In this document: one piece after another, positions 1 to 7,580 of the stretch
Position numbering within the stretch: the first letter of the stretch is position 1
How the letters are laid out: each line of letters opens with the position of its first letter
NCBI GenBank assembly: GCA_045534635.1
Contig: JAZSKB010000044.1
Coordinates: 186,001 to 250,000 of the forward strand
Direction of reading: 5' to 3'
DNA length: 64,000 nucleotides
From: UBA1205 sp045534635
GTDB lineage: Bacteria > Bacteroidota > Bacteroidia > Bacteroidales > WCHB1-69
Translations under genes and position numbers: made by a program
The notes under the pieces: model-generated
Told to the model about the DNA's origin: nothing
Seen by the model: the letters and a program-made list of their open reading frames with translations, nothing else
The model's database searches: none

Positions 1-34
1 AAAAAGCAAAGAATTTTTAATTCTCTGCTTTTTC
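1..34 (-). terminator. Terminator of the acyltransferase gene
   Basis: An inverted repeat (AAAAAGCAAAGAATT and AATTCTCTGCTTTTT, one mismatch) lies directly after the stop codon at 35-37 on the minus strand and is flanked by a T run on that strand. It is seen in the sequence. It has the form of an intrinsic terminator. Confidence 0.6.
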
Positions 35-1318
35 TTATTTTATGTTCAATATCAATTCTTTCATTTGGTTAATTATAGTTTGTACTTTTTTTCGTAACAA
101 CCAACAATAAAATTGTCGATATTTTCTAATGTATTTTATAGTAAATACAGATAAAAAAGTCATTACCAAGAAAGAAACAACAAATAAAATCCAAGAATGA
201 AATAATAATGCAACTATCAATGCAATAACAACATGGTATATCGGAACAAGCAAAAGCCAAACACCATATTTAATCGTAGCAACAAAACCAATACTTCCTT
301 TTTTGTCTATCCAACCGAACAAAAACCATATCGGAAAATCCACAATAGCAGTAAATAAAAATATCGGACAAGTTAACAAAACAAAACATAGATTCTTCTT
401 AATAGAAAAGCCTTTTTGACAAACTGCAATCATATCAGTTATATTTGAGCATTTGGATTTTAAATCATTTGTCAAGCAACGCATTTTTTGCAAAAAAGAT
501 TCATTGGCACACTCATATAAACGATTGACTATCTTTTGTTGTTCATTTATTTTATTAATTAAAGTCAATTCTTTATTTTGTTTTTCAAGTTCATTATTTA
601 CAATTAATTCACTTGTAATCAACAAAATATCATAATATTTATTATTAGGGATATCCAACATCAATGAACGAAGAGTTTCTTGAGCAAAATCTTTAATATG
701 ATTCAATGCAACTGCAGGATTTTTTTTGTATTCAGGATAAAAATCCTTTACTGCAATTGGTTGTCCAATATTGATAAGTAAAGAATAACCTACTTTATCG
801 TAATGTTCGTGATGCAATCCTATAGGCAATAAAAGTACGGATTGTTCATCAGAAAGTTGTTCTTGAGTAGAAAATGCAATTCTAAATGCTCCTTTAACAA
901 AATTTCTCAAATAATGTTTTTCATCTTGTCCACCTTCTGGCATAATACACAAAGGGAAACCATTTTTTAGAATAGATTCCGCAATATGAAAATTATCTTC
1001 ATTCTTTTTTACATTTTGAAATCCTTCTTTTTGTCGATATGCAGGCATTATTTTCAAAAAATGCATTATTTTTGCTAAAAAAGAAGTCGCAAACATATCA
1101 GAACGAGCAAAAAATGTAATAGGTTGTTCAAAAATTGCCAATAAAGTAACACAATCCATCAAAGCATTCTGATGACAAGGCAACAATATACAAGGCTTAT
1201 TCTTTGGAATATTCTCTTTTCCAATCACTTCTACAATATCATACCAAATAAATATCATCCATTTAGAATACTGATGTAACAATCGATATGCTAATGAGGC
1301 TTGATTCTTTTTTAACAT
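35..1318 (-). CDS. PlsC-like lysophospholipid/glycerol-phosphate acyltransferase with C-terminal membrane segments
   Basis: This 427-residue protein probably transfers an acyl chain to a glycerolipid or similar acceptor at the inner membrane. It carries an acyltransferase motif HQNALMD near residues 49-55, with five residues between His and Asp as in GAT1/SCT1-type enzymes rather than the usual four. The second block, PEGGQDEKH, follows near residue 128. After a long helical middle, residues about 315-400 contain two or more hydrophobic segments, so the C-terminus is membrane-embedded. The ATG at 1318 is the only sensible start and is followed directly by the catalytic domain. The SDR gene lies 45 nt upstream on the same strand, so the two are probably cotranscribed. 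Family assignment is firm; substrate is unknown. Confidence 0.8.
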   Translation of the reverse strand: MLKKNQASLAYRLLHQYSKWMIFIWYDIVEVIGKENIPKNKPCILLPCHQNALMDCVTLLAIFEQPITFFARSDMFATSFLAKIMHFLKIMPAYRQKEGFQNVKKNEDNFHIAESILKNGFPLCIMPEGGQDEKHYLRNFVKGAFRIAFSTQEQLSDEQSVLLLPIGLHHEHYDKVGYSLLINIGQPIAVKDFYPEYKKNPAVALNHIKDFAQETLRSLMLDIPNNKYYDILLITSELIVNNELEKQNKELTLINKINEQQKIVNRLYECANESFLQKMRCLTNDLKSKCSNITDMIAVCQKGFSIKKNLCFVLLTCPIFLFTAIVDFPIWFLFGWIDKKGSIGFVATIKYGVWLLLVPIYHVVIALIVALLFHSWILFVVSFLVMTFLSVFTIKYIRKYRQFYCWLLRKKVQTIINQMKELILNIK

Positions 1319-1363
1319 TATAAATTATGCTTAAAATATTATTAAATTCTATAAATCACGTTA

Positions 1364-2194
1364 TTATCCACCAATAATTTTACAAACGATATAATCAAAC
1401 CATTTGTCTGGCAAAATTCTTCTACTCCAGTAAAAAGAATTAACACCAAATCCTTTTCTGTATCTGGTTTTAGGATATTTTATCACAGCGGCTTTTACAA
1501 TTACTTTTGCTAATTTTTCTGGCACCGTTGGATAAACTCCTTCTGAATACAATTTTGTCATTAAATTTGCAACACGTTTAGCTCGAAGAGCATAAACACC
1601 TTGTGCGGAATTTTTTTCAAGATTTTTTGCAGCAATAATACCCCAATCGGTAAAAACAAGCCCTGGCTCAACAAGAACAACATCTATTCCCCAAGTTTTT
1701 ACCTCTGTTCGTAAAGCATCTGTCCAACCCTCTAAAGCATGTTTGGTAGCATAATACCACGCACCAAACGGACTATAAACCCAACCCGCAATAGAAGAAA
1801 TATTGACTATTCTCCCCCAACCTTTTTTACGCATAGCAGGCAATACTAATTGTGTCAAACGAGCCAATCCAAACAAATTGACTTCAAATTGTCGTCGTCC
1901 TTCATCTATAGACACATCTTCTATTGCTCCATACGAACCATAACCAGCATTGTTCACAAGAATATCTATTCCCCCTTCTTTATTATAAATTTCTGACACA
2001 CAAGATTTTATAGAATCATCATTTGTCAAATCTATAAAACAAACATGCCCTCCTTTTTCTTCAATAGTTTTCATTTTTTCCACTCTTCGAGCCGCAGCAT
2101 AAACAATATAACCTTTTTCAAGCATCATCATTACCACTTGCTCCCCTATCCCTGAAGAGGCTCCCGTGACTAAAACAACTTTTGCATCATTCAT
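1364..2194 (-). CDS. Short-chain dehydrogenase/reductase (SDR)
   Basis: A 276-residue classical SDR. The N-terminal nucleotide-binding motif TGASSGIG spans residues 10-17, and NNAG lies near residue 82. The catalytic set is Ser in NISSIAGW, then Tyr and Lys in YYATK. A C-terminal extension of about 30 basic and aromatic residues goes past the core fold. The downstream partner on the same strand is a membrane acyltransferase (gap 45 nt), which hints at lipid metabolism (a fatty-acyl or sphingolipid-type ketoreductase), but that is inference. The EF-G-like gene upstream is separated by a terminator, so this gene likely has its own promoter; I could not identify a clear TAnnTTTG box for it. Confidence 0.85.
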   Translation of the reverse strand: MNDAKVVLVTGASSGIGEQVVMMMLEKGYIVYAAARRVEKMKTIEEKGGHVCFIDLTNDDSIKSCVSEIYNKEGGIDILVNNAGYGSYGAIEDVSIDEGRRQFEVNLFGLARLTQLVLPAMRKKGWGRIVNISSIAGWVYSPFGAWYYATKHALEGWTDALRTEVKTWGIDVVLVEPGLVFTDWGIIAAKNLEKNSAQGVYALRAKRVANLMTKLYSEGVYPTVPEKLAKVIVKAAVIKYPKTRYRKGFGVNSFYWSRRILPDKWFDYIVCKIIGG

Positions 2195-2221
2195 TTTTTA
2201 AACATCTTTGTATGATATGAT

Positions 2222-2256
2222 AAAAAAGGCAACAATTAACAATTGTTGCCTTTTGT
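2222..2256. terminator. Hairpin terminator after the EF-G-like gene
   Basis: A perfect inverted repeat AAAAGGCAACAATT / AATTGTTGCCTTTT with a 3-nt loop, with A and T runs on its flanks. It lies between the EF-G paralogue stop (2275, minus strand) and the SDR start. Confidence 0.8.
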
Positions 2257-2274
2257 CCAATATTGTTTAATCTA

Positions 2275-4413
2275 TTAATCTTCTTCAGTTTGAGATTCTT
2301 CGTATGCTTTAAGCAATGCAGATTGAACATCAGCAGGAACTTGTTGATATTCAGAATATTTCATACCATAAGAGGCTCTACCACTTGTTAAAGAACTCAA
2401 TGAAGTTGAATATTTATTCATTTCAGCCAATGGAACTTTGGCACGCAATTTTTGGAATTTACCTTCGCTATCCATACCCATCACGATACCTCTACGACCT
2501 TGTAAATCTGTCATTACACCACCCATATTATCAGATGGAACAAAAACTTCAACATCGTAAATAGGTTCCAAAATACGAGGACCAGCATTTTTGAACGCTT
2601 CTCTAAATGCATTACGTCCTGCTAATTTAAATGCCATTTCATTGGAATCTACTGGGTGCATTTTACCATCGTAAATATTTACAACAATATCACGAGCGTA
2701 AGAACCAGTAAGAGGTCCCTCTTCCATTTTTTCCATTATACCTTTAAGAATAGCAGGCATAAAACGAGCATCAATAGCACCACCAACGATACAGTTGTTG
2801 AATATTAATTTTCCACCCCATGGCAAATCATAACTTTCAGTACCTCTGATAGGATATTTAGTTTGGTTAGCCATACCTTCTGTATAAGGTTCTATCAACA
2901 TGTGAACTTCACCAAATTGACCAGCACCACCAGATTGTTTTTTATGACGGTACATTGCTTCTGCAGATTTGGTAATAGTTTCACGATATGGAATTTTAGG
3001 AGCGTAATATTCTATCGCTATTTTGTTAATATTTTCAATTATCCATTTTATAATATTAAGATGTTGTTCTCCTTGTCCAGAAATAATAGTTTGTTTCAAC
3101 TCTTTTGATTGTTCCATCAAGAATGTTGGGTCTGTTTTACGAATATCATTCAAAATAGCACCCAATTTTTCATCTTCTGAAGTTTCTTTTGCTTTTACTG
3201 CGGTACGGAATTTTGGTTCTGGATATTCAGTTGGTTCTATAACATCATCAGCATTTTTTAGTGAATTGAGAGTATGTTGATTGAAAACACTCTTTAATTT
3301 AATAGTAGCCACTATATCTCCAGCAACTGCTTTTGCAATTTTTTCACGATTTTTACCAGCAATACACAAAAGTTGAGAAATACGTTCTTTTGATGCATTC
3401 ACACCATTAACAACGTCCATTGCTTCTGTAACTTCTCCTGCATAAATTTTCATAAAAGATACTTCTCCAACATGTTGTTCGATAGAAGTTTTGAATACAA
3501 ATGCAGAAAATGGATTGGTAGCATCACATTTCAATTCAGTACCTTTATTGTTTTTCACAATATTTTTAGATTCATTTGGTGCAGGACAATTATTGATTAC
3601 AAATTCCATTACGCGTTCTACACCTTGGTCAGATTTTGCTGCACAACACAATACAGGGAATATGCCTCTATCTCTGATACCTAATTTCAAACCTCTAATA
3701 ATTTCTTCTTCTGATAATGTACCTTCTTCAAAGAATTTTTCCATTAGAGATTCATCGTTTTCTGCAGCATTTTCTATTAATATCGCTTGCAAATCTGCCG
3801 CTTTATCTGCCTCACTTGCAGGGATTTCTTCTACAATCATTTTTCCTCCATTTGCGGGGAATTTCAACATTTTCATTTGTAGCAAATCTATCACTGCATC
3901 AAAACCAGCACCTGCATTTACTGGATATTGAGTAACTGTAATACTGTTACCAAATTCTTCTTTCAATTGACGGATAGTTTCGTCAAAATTTGCTTTGTCA
4001 TGCTCCAATTGATTTACAACAAAAATCACAGGAGTATTCATTTTTTTGGCCCAACGCCATTGAATTTCTGTACCAACTTCAACACCATTTTGAGCATTAA
4101 CTACCATCAAAGCAGCATCAGTAACACGCAATGCACTTACTACTTCTCCTACAAAGTCGTCAAAACCAGGGCAATCTATCATATTGATTTTAACGCCATT
4201 ATATTCACTATAAAGCACTGTTGAATAGATGGAATTACCTCGCTCTAACTCTATCTCGCGATAGTCGGAAACTGTATTTTTATCATCTATGTTACCTCTA
4301 CGACTTATTACGCCACCATGAAAAAGCATGGCTTCTGCTAATGTGGTCTTTCCTGACCTTGAATTTCCTAATAAGGAAATGTTTCGAATTTCATTTGTTT
4401 GATAAACTTTCAT
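2275..4413 (-). CDS. EF-G paralogue with degenerate GTPase motifs (EF-G2-like)
   Basis: A 712-residue translation factor with full EF-G length and domain order: G domain, domain II, then domains III-V (GQGEQHLN near residue 455, and RGSESY-type domain IV sequence). The P-loop GNSRSGKT at 16-23 is intact. The switch II motif reads DCPGFDDF (residues 80-87) where EF-G has DTPGHVDF, so the catalytic His is Phe84. The base-recognition motif NKxD is replaced by NQLE (134-137), and switch I RGITI reads RGNSI. A canonical EF-G is expected elsewhere in the genome. From memory, an EF-G paralogue lacking GTPase activity that supports translation during starvation has been described in Bacteroides thetaiotaomicron; this gene fits that type. 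A minus-strand TATCTTTG promoter lies about 95 nt upstream. Confidence 0.85.
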   Translation of the reverse strand: MKVYQTNEIRNISLLGNSRSGKTTLAEAMLFHGGVISRRGNIDDKNTVSDYREIELERGNSIYSTVLYSEYNGVKINMIDCPGFDDFVGEVVSALRVTDAALMVVNAQNGVEVGTEIQWRWAKKMNTPVIFVVNQLEHDKANFDETIRQLKEEFGNSITVTQYPVNAGAGFDAVIDLLQMKMLKFPANGGKMIVEEIPASEADKAADLQAILIENAAENDESLMEKFFEEGTLSEEEIIRGLKLGIRDRGIFPVLCCAAKSDQGVERVMEFVINNCPAPNESKNIVKNNKGTELKCDATNPFSAFVFKTSIEQHVGEVSFMKIYAGEVTEAMDVVNGVNASKERISQLLCIAGKNREKIAKAVAGDIVATIKLKSVFNQHTLNSLKNADDVIEPTEYPEPKFRTAVKAKETSEDEKLGAILNDIRKTDPTFLMEQSKELKQTIISGQGEQHLNIIKWIIENINKIAIEYYAPKIPYRETITKSAEAMYRHKKQSGGAGQFGEVHMLIEPYTEGMANQTKYPIRGTESYDLPWGGKLIFNNCIVGGAIDARFMPAILKGIMEKMEEGPLTGSYARDIVVNIYDGKMHPVDSNEMAFKLAGRNAFREAFKNAGPRILEPIYDVEVFVPSDNMGGVMTDLQGRRGIVMGMDSEGKFQKLRAKVPLAEMNKYSTSLSSLTSGRASYGMKYSEYQQVPADVQSALLKAYEESQTEED

Positions 4414-4507
4414 CCTTGTTTAGATTTGAAATTTATAGCCTAAAATCATAATACTCAACGTATTACAATATATTTTAATTGATTATTTTTCCTAAATTAT
4501 CAGAAAG

Positions 4508-4515
4508 CAAAGATA
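4508..4515 (-). promoter_or_regulatory. -7 promoter box of the EF-G-like gene
   Basis: The minus strand reads TATCTTTG here, the Bacteroidota -7 consensus TAnnTTTG. It leaves a leader of roughly 90 nt before the ATG at 4413. Confidence 0.6.
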
Positions 4516-4589
4516 CAAAAAACTATAATACAAAAACTTATTTCTGCAAAATATTTTTTATCAACATCAAAAAAATTTAAATCATCATA

Positions 4590-5009
4590 TTATTCCCTAC
4601 GTCTTCTATGCCAATCTGAGGAATCCCAAGATTGAAAACGTAAAATATCGTGTATGGTCGCAATAATCATAATAAAAACTCGTAAATCTCTATCTGCAAA
4701 CCATTTAATTGCTTCTGTTTCTTGCCTACAAGCAGCCGCAAATGTAGAAAGAAAAGTCAAATTATATTTTTCCAACCACTTTATTGCATTTTCTTCACCA
4801 TCAATAGCATTGCTTAAAACTGCAAATTCTGGATAGCCATTGTTTAACAACCAATGCAAAGCTTCAACATCGGAATTGATAGCATTTGCCAATGCTGCCA
4901 ATTCAGGAAATCCATTTTGTATGAAAATATCAATAAATTTCTTCTTGCATTTCAATGCTTCGTTGAAAGCAACTAACAATTTTACATCATAATCGGTTAA
5001 ACAATGCAT
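4590..5009 (-). CDS. Small helical-repeat protein of unknown function
   Basis: I do not recognise this 139-residue gene as a named family. It contains about four tandem units of roughly 25 residues. Each resembles LAxLANAIxxDxEAxxWLxxN: AALANAINSDVEALHWLLNN, AVLSNAIDGEENAIKWLEKY, STFAAACRQETEAIKWFADR, and a weaker first unit. Each unit is predicted to form a helix pair, so the protein is likely an alpha-solenoid mediating protein contacts. There is no signal peptide or membrane segment, and it ends in a basic tail (WHRRRRE). It is the only gene between the EF-G paralogue and the divergent hydrogenase operon. Codon use is similar to its neighbours. Confidence 0.65.
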   Translation of the reverse strand: MHCLTDYDVKLLVAFNEALKCKKKFIDIFIQNGFPELAALANAINSDVEALHWLLNNGYPEFAVLSNAIDGEENAIKWLEKYNLTFLSTFAAACRQETEAIKWFADRDLRVFIMIIATIHDILRFQSWDSSDWHRRRRE

Positions 5010-5226
5010 GACAAAACAAAACTAAAAAAAATTATCTTACTTCTACCAACGCAATAGACAAACAAATATTTTGAAAAAATTTCTTGTTTTTAAAGATATA
5101 ATAAAAAAAAATTTCTCATTATGCTCAAAAAACATAACTTTAAAATACTAATAATAAAATATTTAACTTCAAAATTTAGAATAATTAAAGATTTTTTTAT
5201 CGAATAATTTGCATTAAAAAAAATAT
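5010..5226. other. Gene-free stretch upstream of the hydrogenase promoter
   Basis: About 220 nt of very AT-rich sequence between two divergent genes, the first part of a 346-nt intergenic region. I see no coding capacity. A TTTG at 5208-5211 could be part of the -33 element of the hydrogenase promoter, though spacing to the -7 box is short (15 nt). Confidence 0.5.
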
Positions 5227-5234
5227 TATCTTTG
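5227..5234 (+). promoter_or_regulatory. -7 promoter box of the hnd hydrogenase operon
   Basis: TATCTTTG, an exact TAnnTTTG box, leaves a leader of about 115 nt before the hndB ATG at 5356. Confidence 0.7.
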
Positions 5235-5250
5235 CAAACGTAAAGAAAAA

Positions 5251-5288
5251 AGGTTAGATATTTCCTATTCAAAGGAAATAGAAAACCT
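5251..5288 (+). promoter_or_regulatory. Leader hairpin in the hnd operon 5' UTR
   Basis: Within the predicted leader, TATTTCC (5259-5265) pairs with GGAAATA (5274-5280), closed by an outer AGGTT/AACCT helix (5251-5255 with 5284-5288). There is no T run after it, so it is not a simple terminator. It may stabilise the transcript or bind a regulator; its function is unknown. Confidence 0.45.
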
Positions 5289-5355
5289 AATTGTTCTTTG
5301 TAAAATTAAGATATACAGTTAATACAATTTAATAACATTCAATTAATCACTCATT

Positions 5356-5751
5356 ATGGATAAGATTAAATCTTTAGCCGATTTGAAGAAGAAAAAAGAA
5401 AATCTTCAAAACTCAATCAATTTGAGGGAAAAAGGAGAACGCAACGAGTCGATAGTGCAAATTAAAGTTGCTATGGCTACTTGTGGAATTGCCGCAGGAG
5501 CAAAACAAGTAATGGAAGCAATTATTGACGAATGCGAAAACAAAAAAGTTGAAGTAGTAGTTACCCAAACAGGTTGTATGGGTTACTGCTATGCAGAACC
5601 AACAGTTGAGGTAAAAAAGCCGGGACAAGATCCAGTTGTTTTTGGAAACGTTAACATAGAAAAAGCAAAAGAACTTGTTAACAAGTACATTTTAAACAAC
5701 GAATTATTGGAAGGTGTTATCCCTCAAAACTATCAATCAATTGATAAATAA
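5356..5751 (+). CDS. hndB: Thioredoxin-like [2Fe-2S] ferredoxin subunit of the NADH-linked [FeFe] hydrogenase (HndB-like)
   Basis: A 131-residue electron-transfer subunit. After a charged N-terminal helix, residues about 35-115 form a thioredoxin-like [2Fe-2S] fold, with cysteines in ATCGIAAG and in QTGCMGYCYAEP. This is the HndB-type pattern, related to the C-terminal part of NuoE. It is the first gene of a four-gene operon, with 20 nt to the next gene. Its cluster likely passes electrons between the flavin subunit and the hydrogenase subunit in the cytoplasm. There is no recognisable ribosome-binding site before its ATG, unlike the two genes that follow. Assignment rests on the motif and on the operon. 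Confidence 0.85.
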   Translation: MDKIKSLADLKKKKENLQNSINLREKGERNESIVQIKVAMATCGIAAGAKQVMEAIIDECENKKVEVVVTQTGCMGYCYAEPTVEVKKPGQDPVVFGNVNIEKAKELVNKYILNNELLEGVIPQNYQSIDK

Positions 5752-5758
5752 TAAAAAT

Positions 5759-5765
5759 AAGGAGG
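5759..5765 (+). promoter_or_regulatory. Strong Shine-Dalgarno site before hndC
   Basis: AAGGAGG lies 6 nt before the ATG at 5772. Such a full match to the 16S anti-SD is rare in Bacteroidota, and I see nothing comparable before most other genes here. It fixes the start of hndC. Confidence 0.75.
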
Positions 5766-5771
5766 TTATAA

Positions 5772-7565
5772 ATGGCAAGTTATAAATATCACATTCTTGT
5801 TTGTGGCGGTACAGGATGTCGTGCTTCAAAAAGTGACAAAATTGTAGACAATTTTAAAGATATTCTTAAACAAAACAATTTAGATAATGACGTTCAAGTT
5901 ATTCAAACTGGTTGTTTTGGTTTCTGTGAAAAAGGTCCTATCGTAAAAATGTTACCAGATAATACCTTTTATACACAAGTAACACCAGAAGATTGTGAAG
6001 AAATAATCAAAGAACACATTATCAAAGGTAGAAAAGTAGAACGTTTACTTTATTTAGACCCAGAAAACAAAGAACACGTTTCTGACTCAAAACACATGGG
6101 TTTCTACAAAAAACAAATGCGTATCGCTTTACGTAACTGCGGTTTTATCAATCCTGAAAATATTGATGAATATATCGCAAGAGACGGTTATTCTGCAATC
6201 GCATCTGTATTAGAACAAAACGACCCACAAGCAACTATAGATATTATAAAGAAATCTGGTCTTAGAGGTCGTGGTGGCGGTGGCTTCCCTACAGGTTTGA
6301 AATGGGAAATTGCAAGCAAAAACGCTGCTGACCAAAAATATATGATATGTAATGCCGATGAAGGTGACCCTGGTGCATTCATGGACCGTTCTATTTTGGA
6401 AGGGGACCCTCACTCTATCATCGAAGCAATGACTATTGGTGGATTCTGTATCGGTGCTACCAAAGGTTTAGTTTACATTCGTGCTGAATACCCATTAGCA
6501 ATACAACGTTTAAGTATAGCAATAGACCAAGCACGTGAATATGGTTTATTAGGTGAAAATATTTTTGGTAGCGGATTCGATTTCGACATTGAATTACGTT
6601 ATGGTGCAGGTGCATTCGTTTGTGGTGAAGAAACTGCATTAATCCACTCTATGGAAGGTTTACGTGGTGAACCTACATTCAAACCACCATTCCCTGCTCA
6701 AGAAGGTTATTTGAAAAAACCATCTAATGTAAATAATGTAGAAACATTTGCTAACATTCCTGTTATTATTAACAAAGGTTGGGAATGGTTCTCTTCTATT
6801 GGTACTGAAAAATCTAAAGGTACAAAAGTATTTGCATTGGCTGGACAAATCAACAATGTAGGTTTGATAGAAGTTCCTATGGGTATCACATTGAGAGAAG
6901 TTATTTTCGAAATCGGTGGCGGTATCAAAGGGGGTAAAAAATTCAAAGCAGTTCAAACCGGAGGTCCTTCTGGCGGTTGCTTAACTGAAGAATTCCTTGA
7001 TACTCCTATTGATTATGATAACTTAATCGCTGCAGGTTCTATGATGGGTTCTGGTGGTATGATTGTAATGGATGAAACTTCTTGTATGGTTTCTGTTGCA
7101 AAATTCTACCTCGAATTTACTGTAGAAGAATCTTGTGGTAAATGTTCTCCATGCCGTATCGGTAATAAGAGATTACATGAAATTTTAACCAAAATTTCTG
7201 ACGGTAAAGGAACAATGGAAGACCTTGAACAATTGAAAAACTTAAGTAAAGTTATCAAAGATACAGCATTGTGTGGTTTAGGTCAAACATCTCCAAACCC
7301 AATTTTATCTACAATTGATAATTTCTGGGATGAATATGTTGCACACGTAGTTGACAAAAAATGTCCTGCTGGTCAATGTAAAGCTTTGAAACAATACATT
7401 ATCGAACAAGATAAATGTAAAGGCTGTACCGCTTGTGCTCGCAATTGTCCTGTTGGTGCAATCAATGGAACTGTTAAAATGCCACATGAAATCAATCAAG
7501 AACTTTGTATCAAATGCGGTACTTGTGTGGATAAATGTAAGTTCAACGCAATTAGTATAAAATAG
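5772..7565 (+). CDS. hndC: NADH-binding flavoprotein subunit of electron-bifurcating [FeFe] hydrogenase (NuoF/HndC-like)
   Basis: A 597-residue NuoF-type subunit that oxidises NADH at FMN. An N-terminal thioredoxin-like [2Fe-2S] domain has CGGTGCRAS and QTGCFGFCEKGP. The NADH/FMN core contains GLRGRGGGGFPTG near residue 165 and CNADEGDPGAFMDRS near residue 195. The N3-type [4Fe-4S] motif ESCGKCSPCR comes near residue 455. The C-terminus carries two ferredoxin-type [4Fe-4S] motifs, CKGCTACARNCP and CIKCGTCVDKC. This length and domain set match HydB/HndC of trimeric or tetrameric bifurcating hydrogenases, which couple NADH and reduced ferredoxin oxidation to H2 evolution. Codons are of the highly expressed type (GGT, CGT, GCT). 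Confidence 0.93.
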   Translation: MASYKYHILVCGGTGCRASKSDKIVDNFKDILKQNNLDNDVQVIQTGCFGFCEKGPIVKMLPDNTFYTQVTPEDCEEIIKEHIIKGRKVERLLYLDPENKEHVSDSKHMGFYKKQMRIALRNCGFINPENIDEYIARDGYSAIASVLEQNDPQATIDIIKKSGLRGRGGGGFPTGLKWEIASKNAADQKYMICNADEGDPGAFMDRSILEGDPHSIIEAMTIGGFCIGATKGLVYIRAEYPLAIQRLSIAIDQAREYGLLGENIFGSGFDFDIELRYGAGAFVCGEETALIHSMEGLRGEPTFKPPFPAQEGYLKKPSNVNNVETFANIPVIINKGWEWFSSIGTEKSKGTKVFALAGQINNVGLIEVPMGITLREVIFEIGGGIKGGKKFKAVQTGGPSGGCLTEEFLDTPIDYDNLIAAGSMMGSGGMIVMDETSCMVSVAKFYLEFTVEESCGKCSPCRIGNKRLHEILTKISDGKGTMEDLEQLKNLSKVIKDTALCGLGQTSPNPILSTIDNFWDEYVAHVVDKKCPAGQCKALKQYIIEQDKCKGCTACARNCPVGAINGTVKMPHEINQELCIKCGTCVDKCKFNAISIK

Positions 7566-7573
7566 AAAGGGGG
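7566..7573 (+). promoter_or_regulatory. Strong Shine-Dalgarno site before hndD
   Basis: AAAGGGGG begins directly after the hndC stop and lies 7 nt before the hndD ATG at 7581. It is purine-rich and complementary to the 16S tail, unusual for this genome. Confidence 0.65.
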
Positions 7574-7580
7574 AATTATA

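Noticed and set aside
453..635. Plus-strand open frame of 60 codons inside the acyltransferase gene
   Set aside because: It lies antisense to a clear gene and has no promoter and no recognisable sequence.
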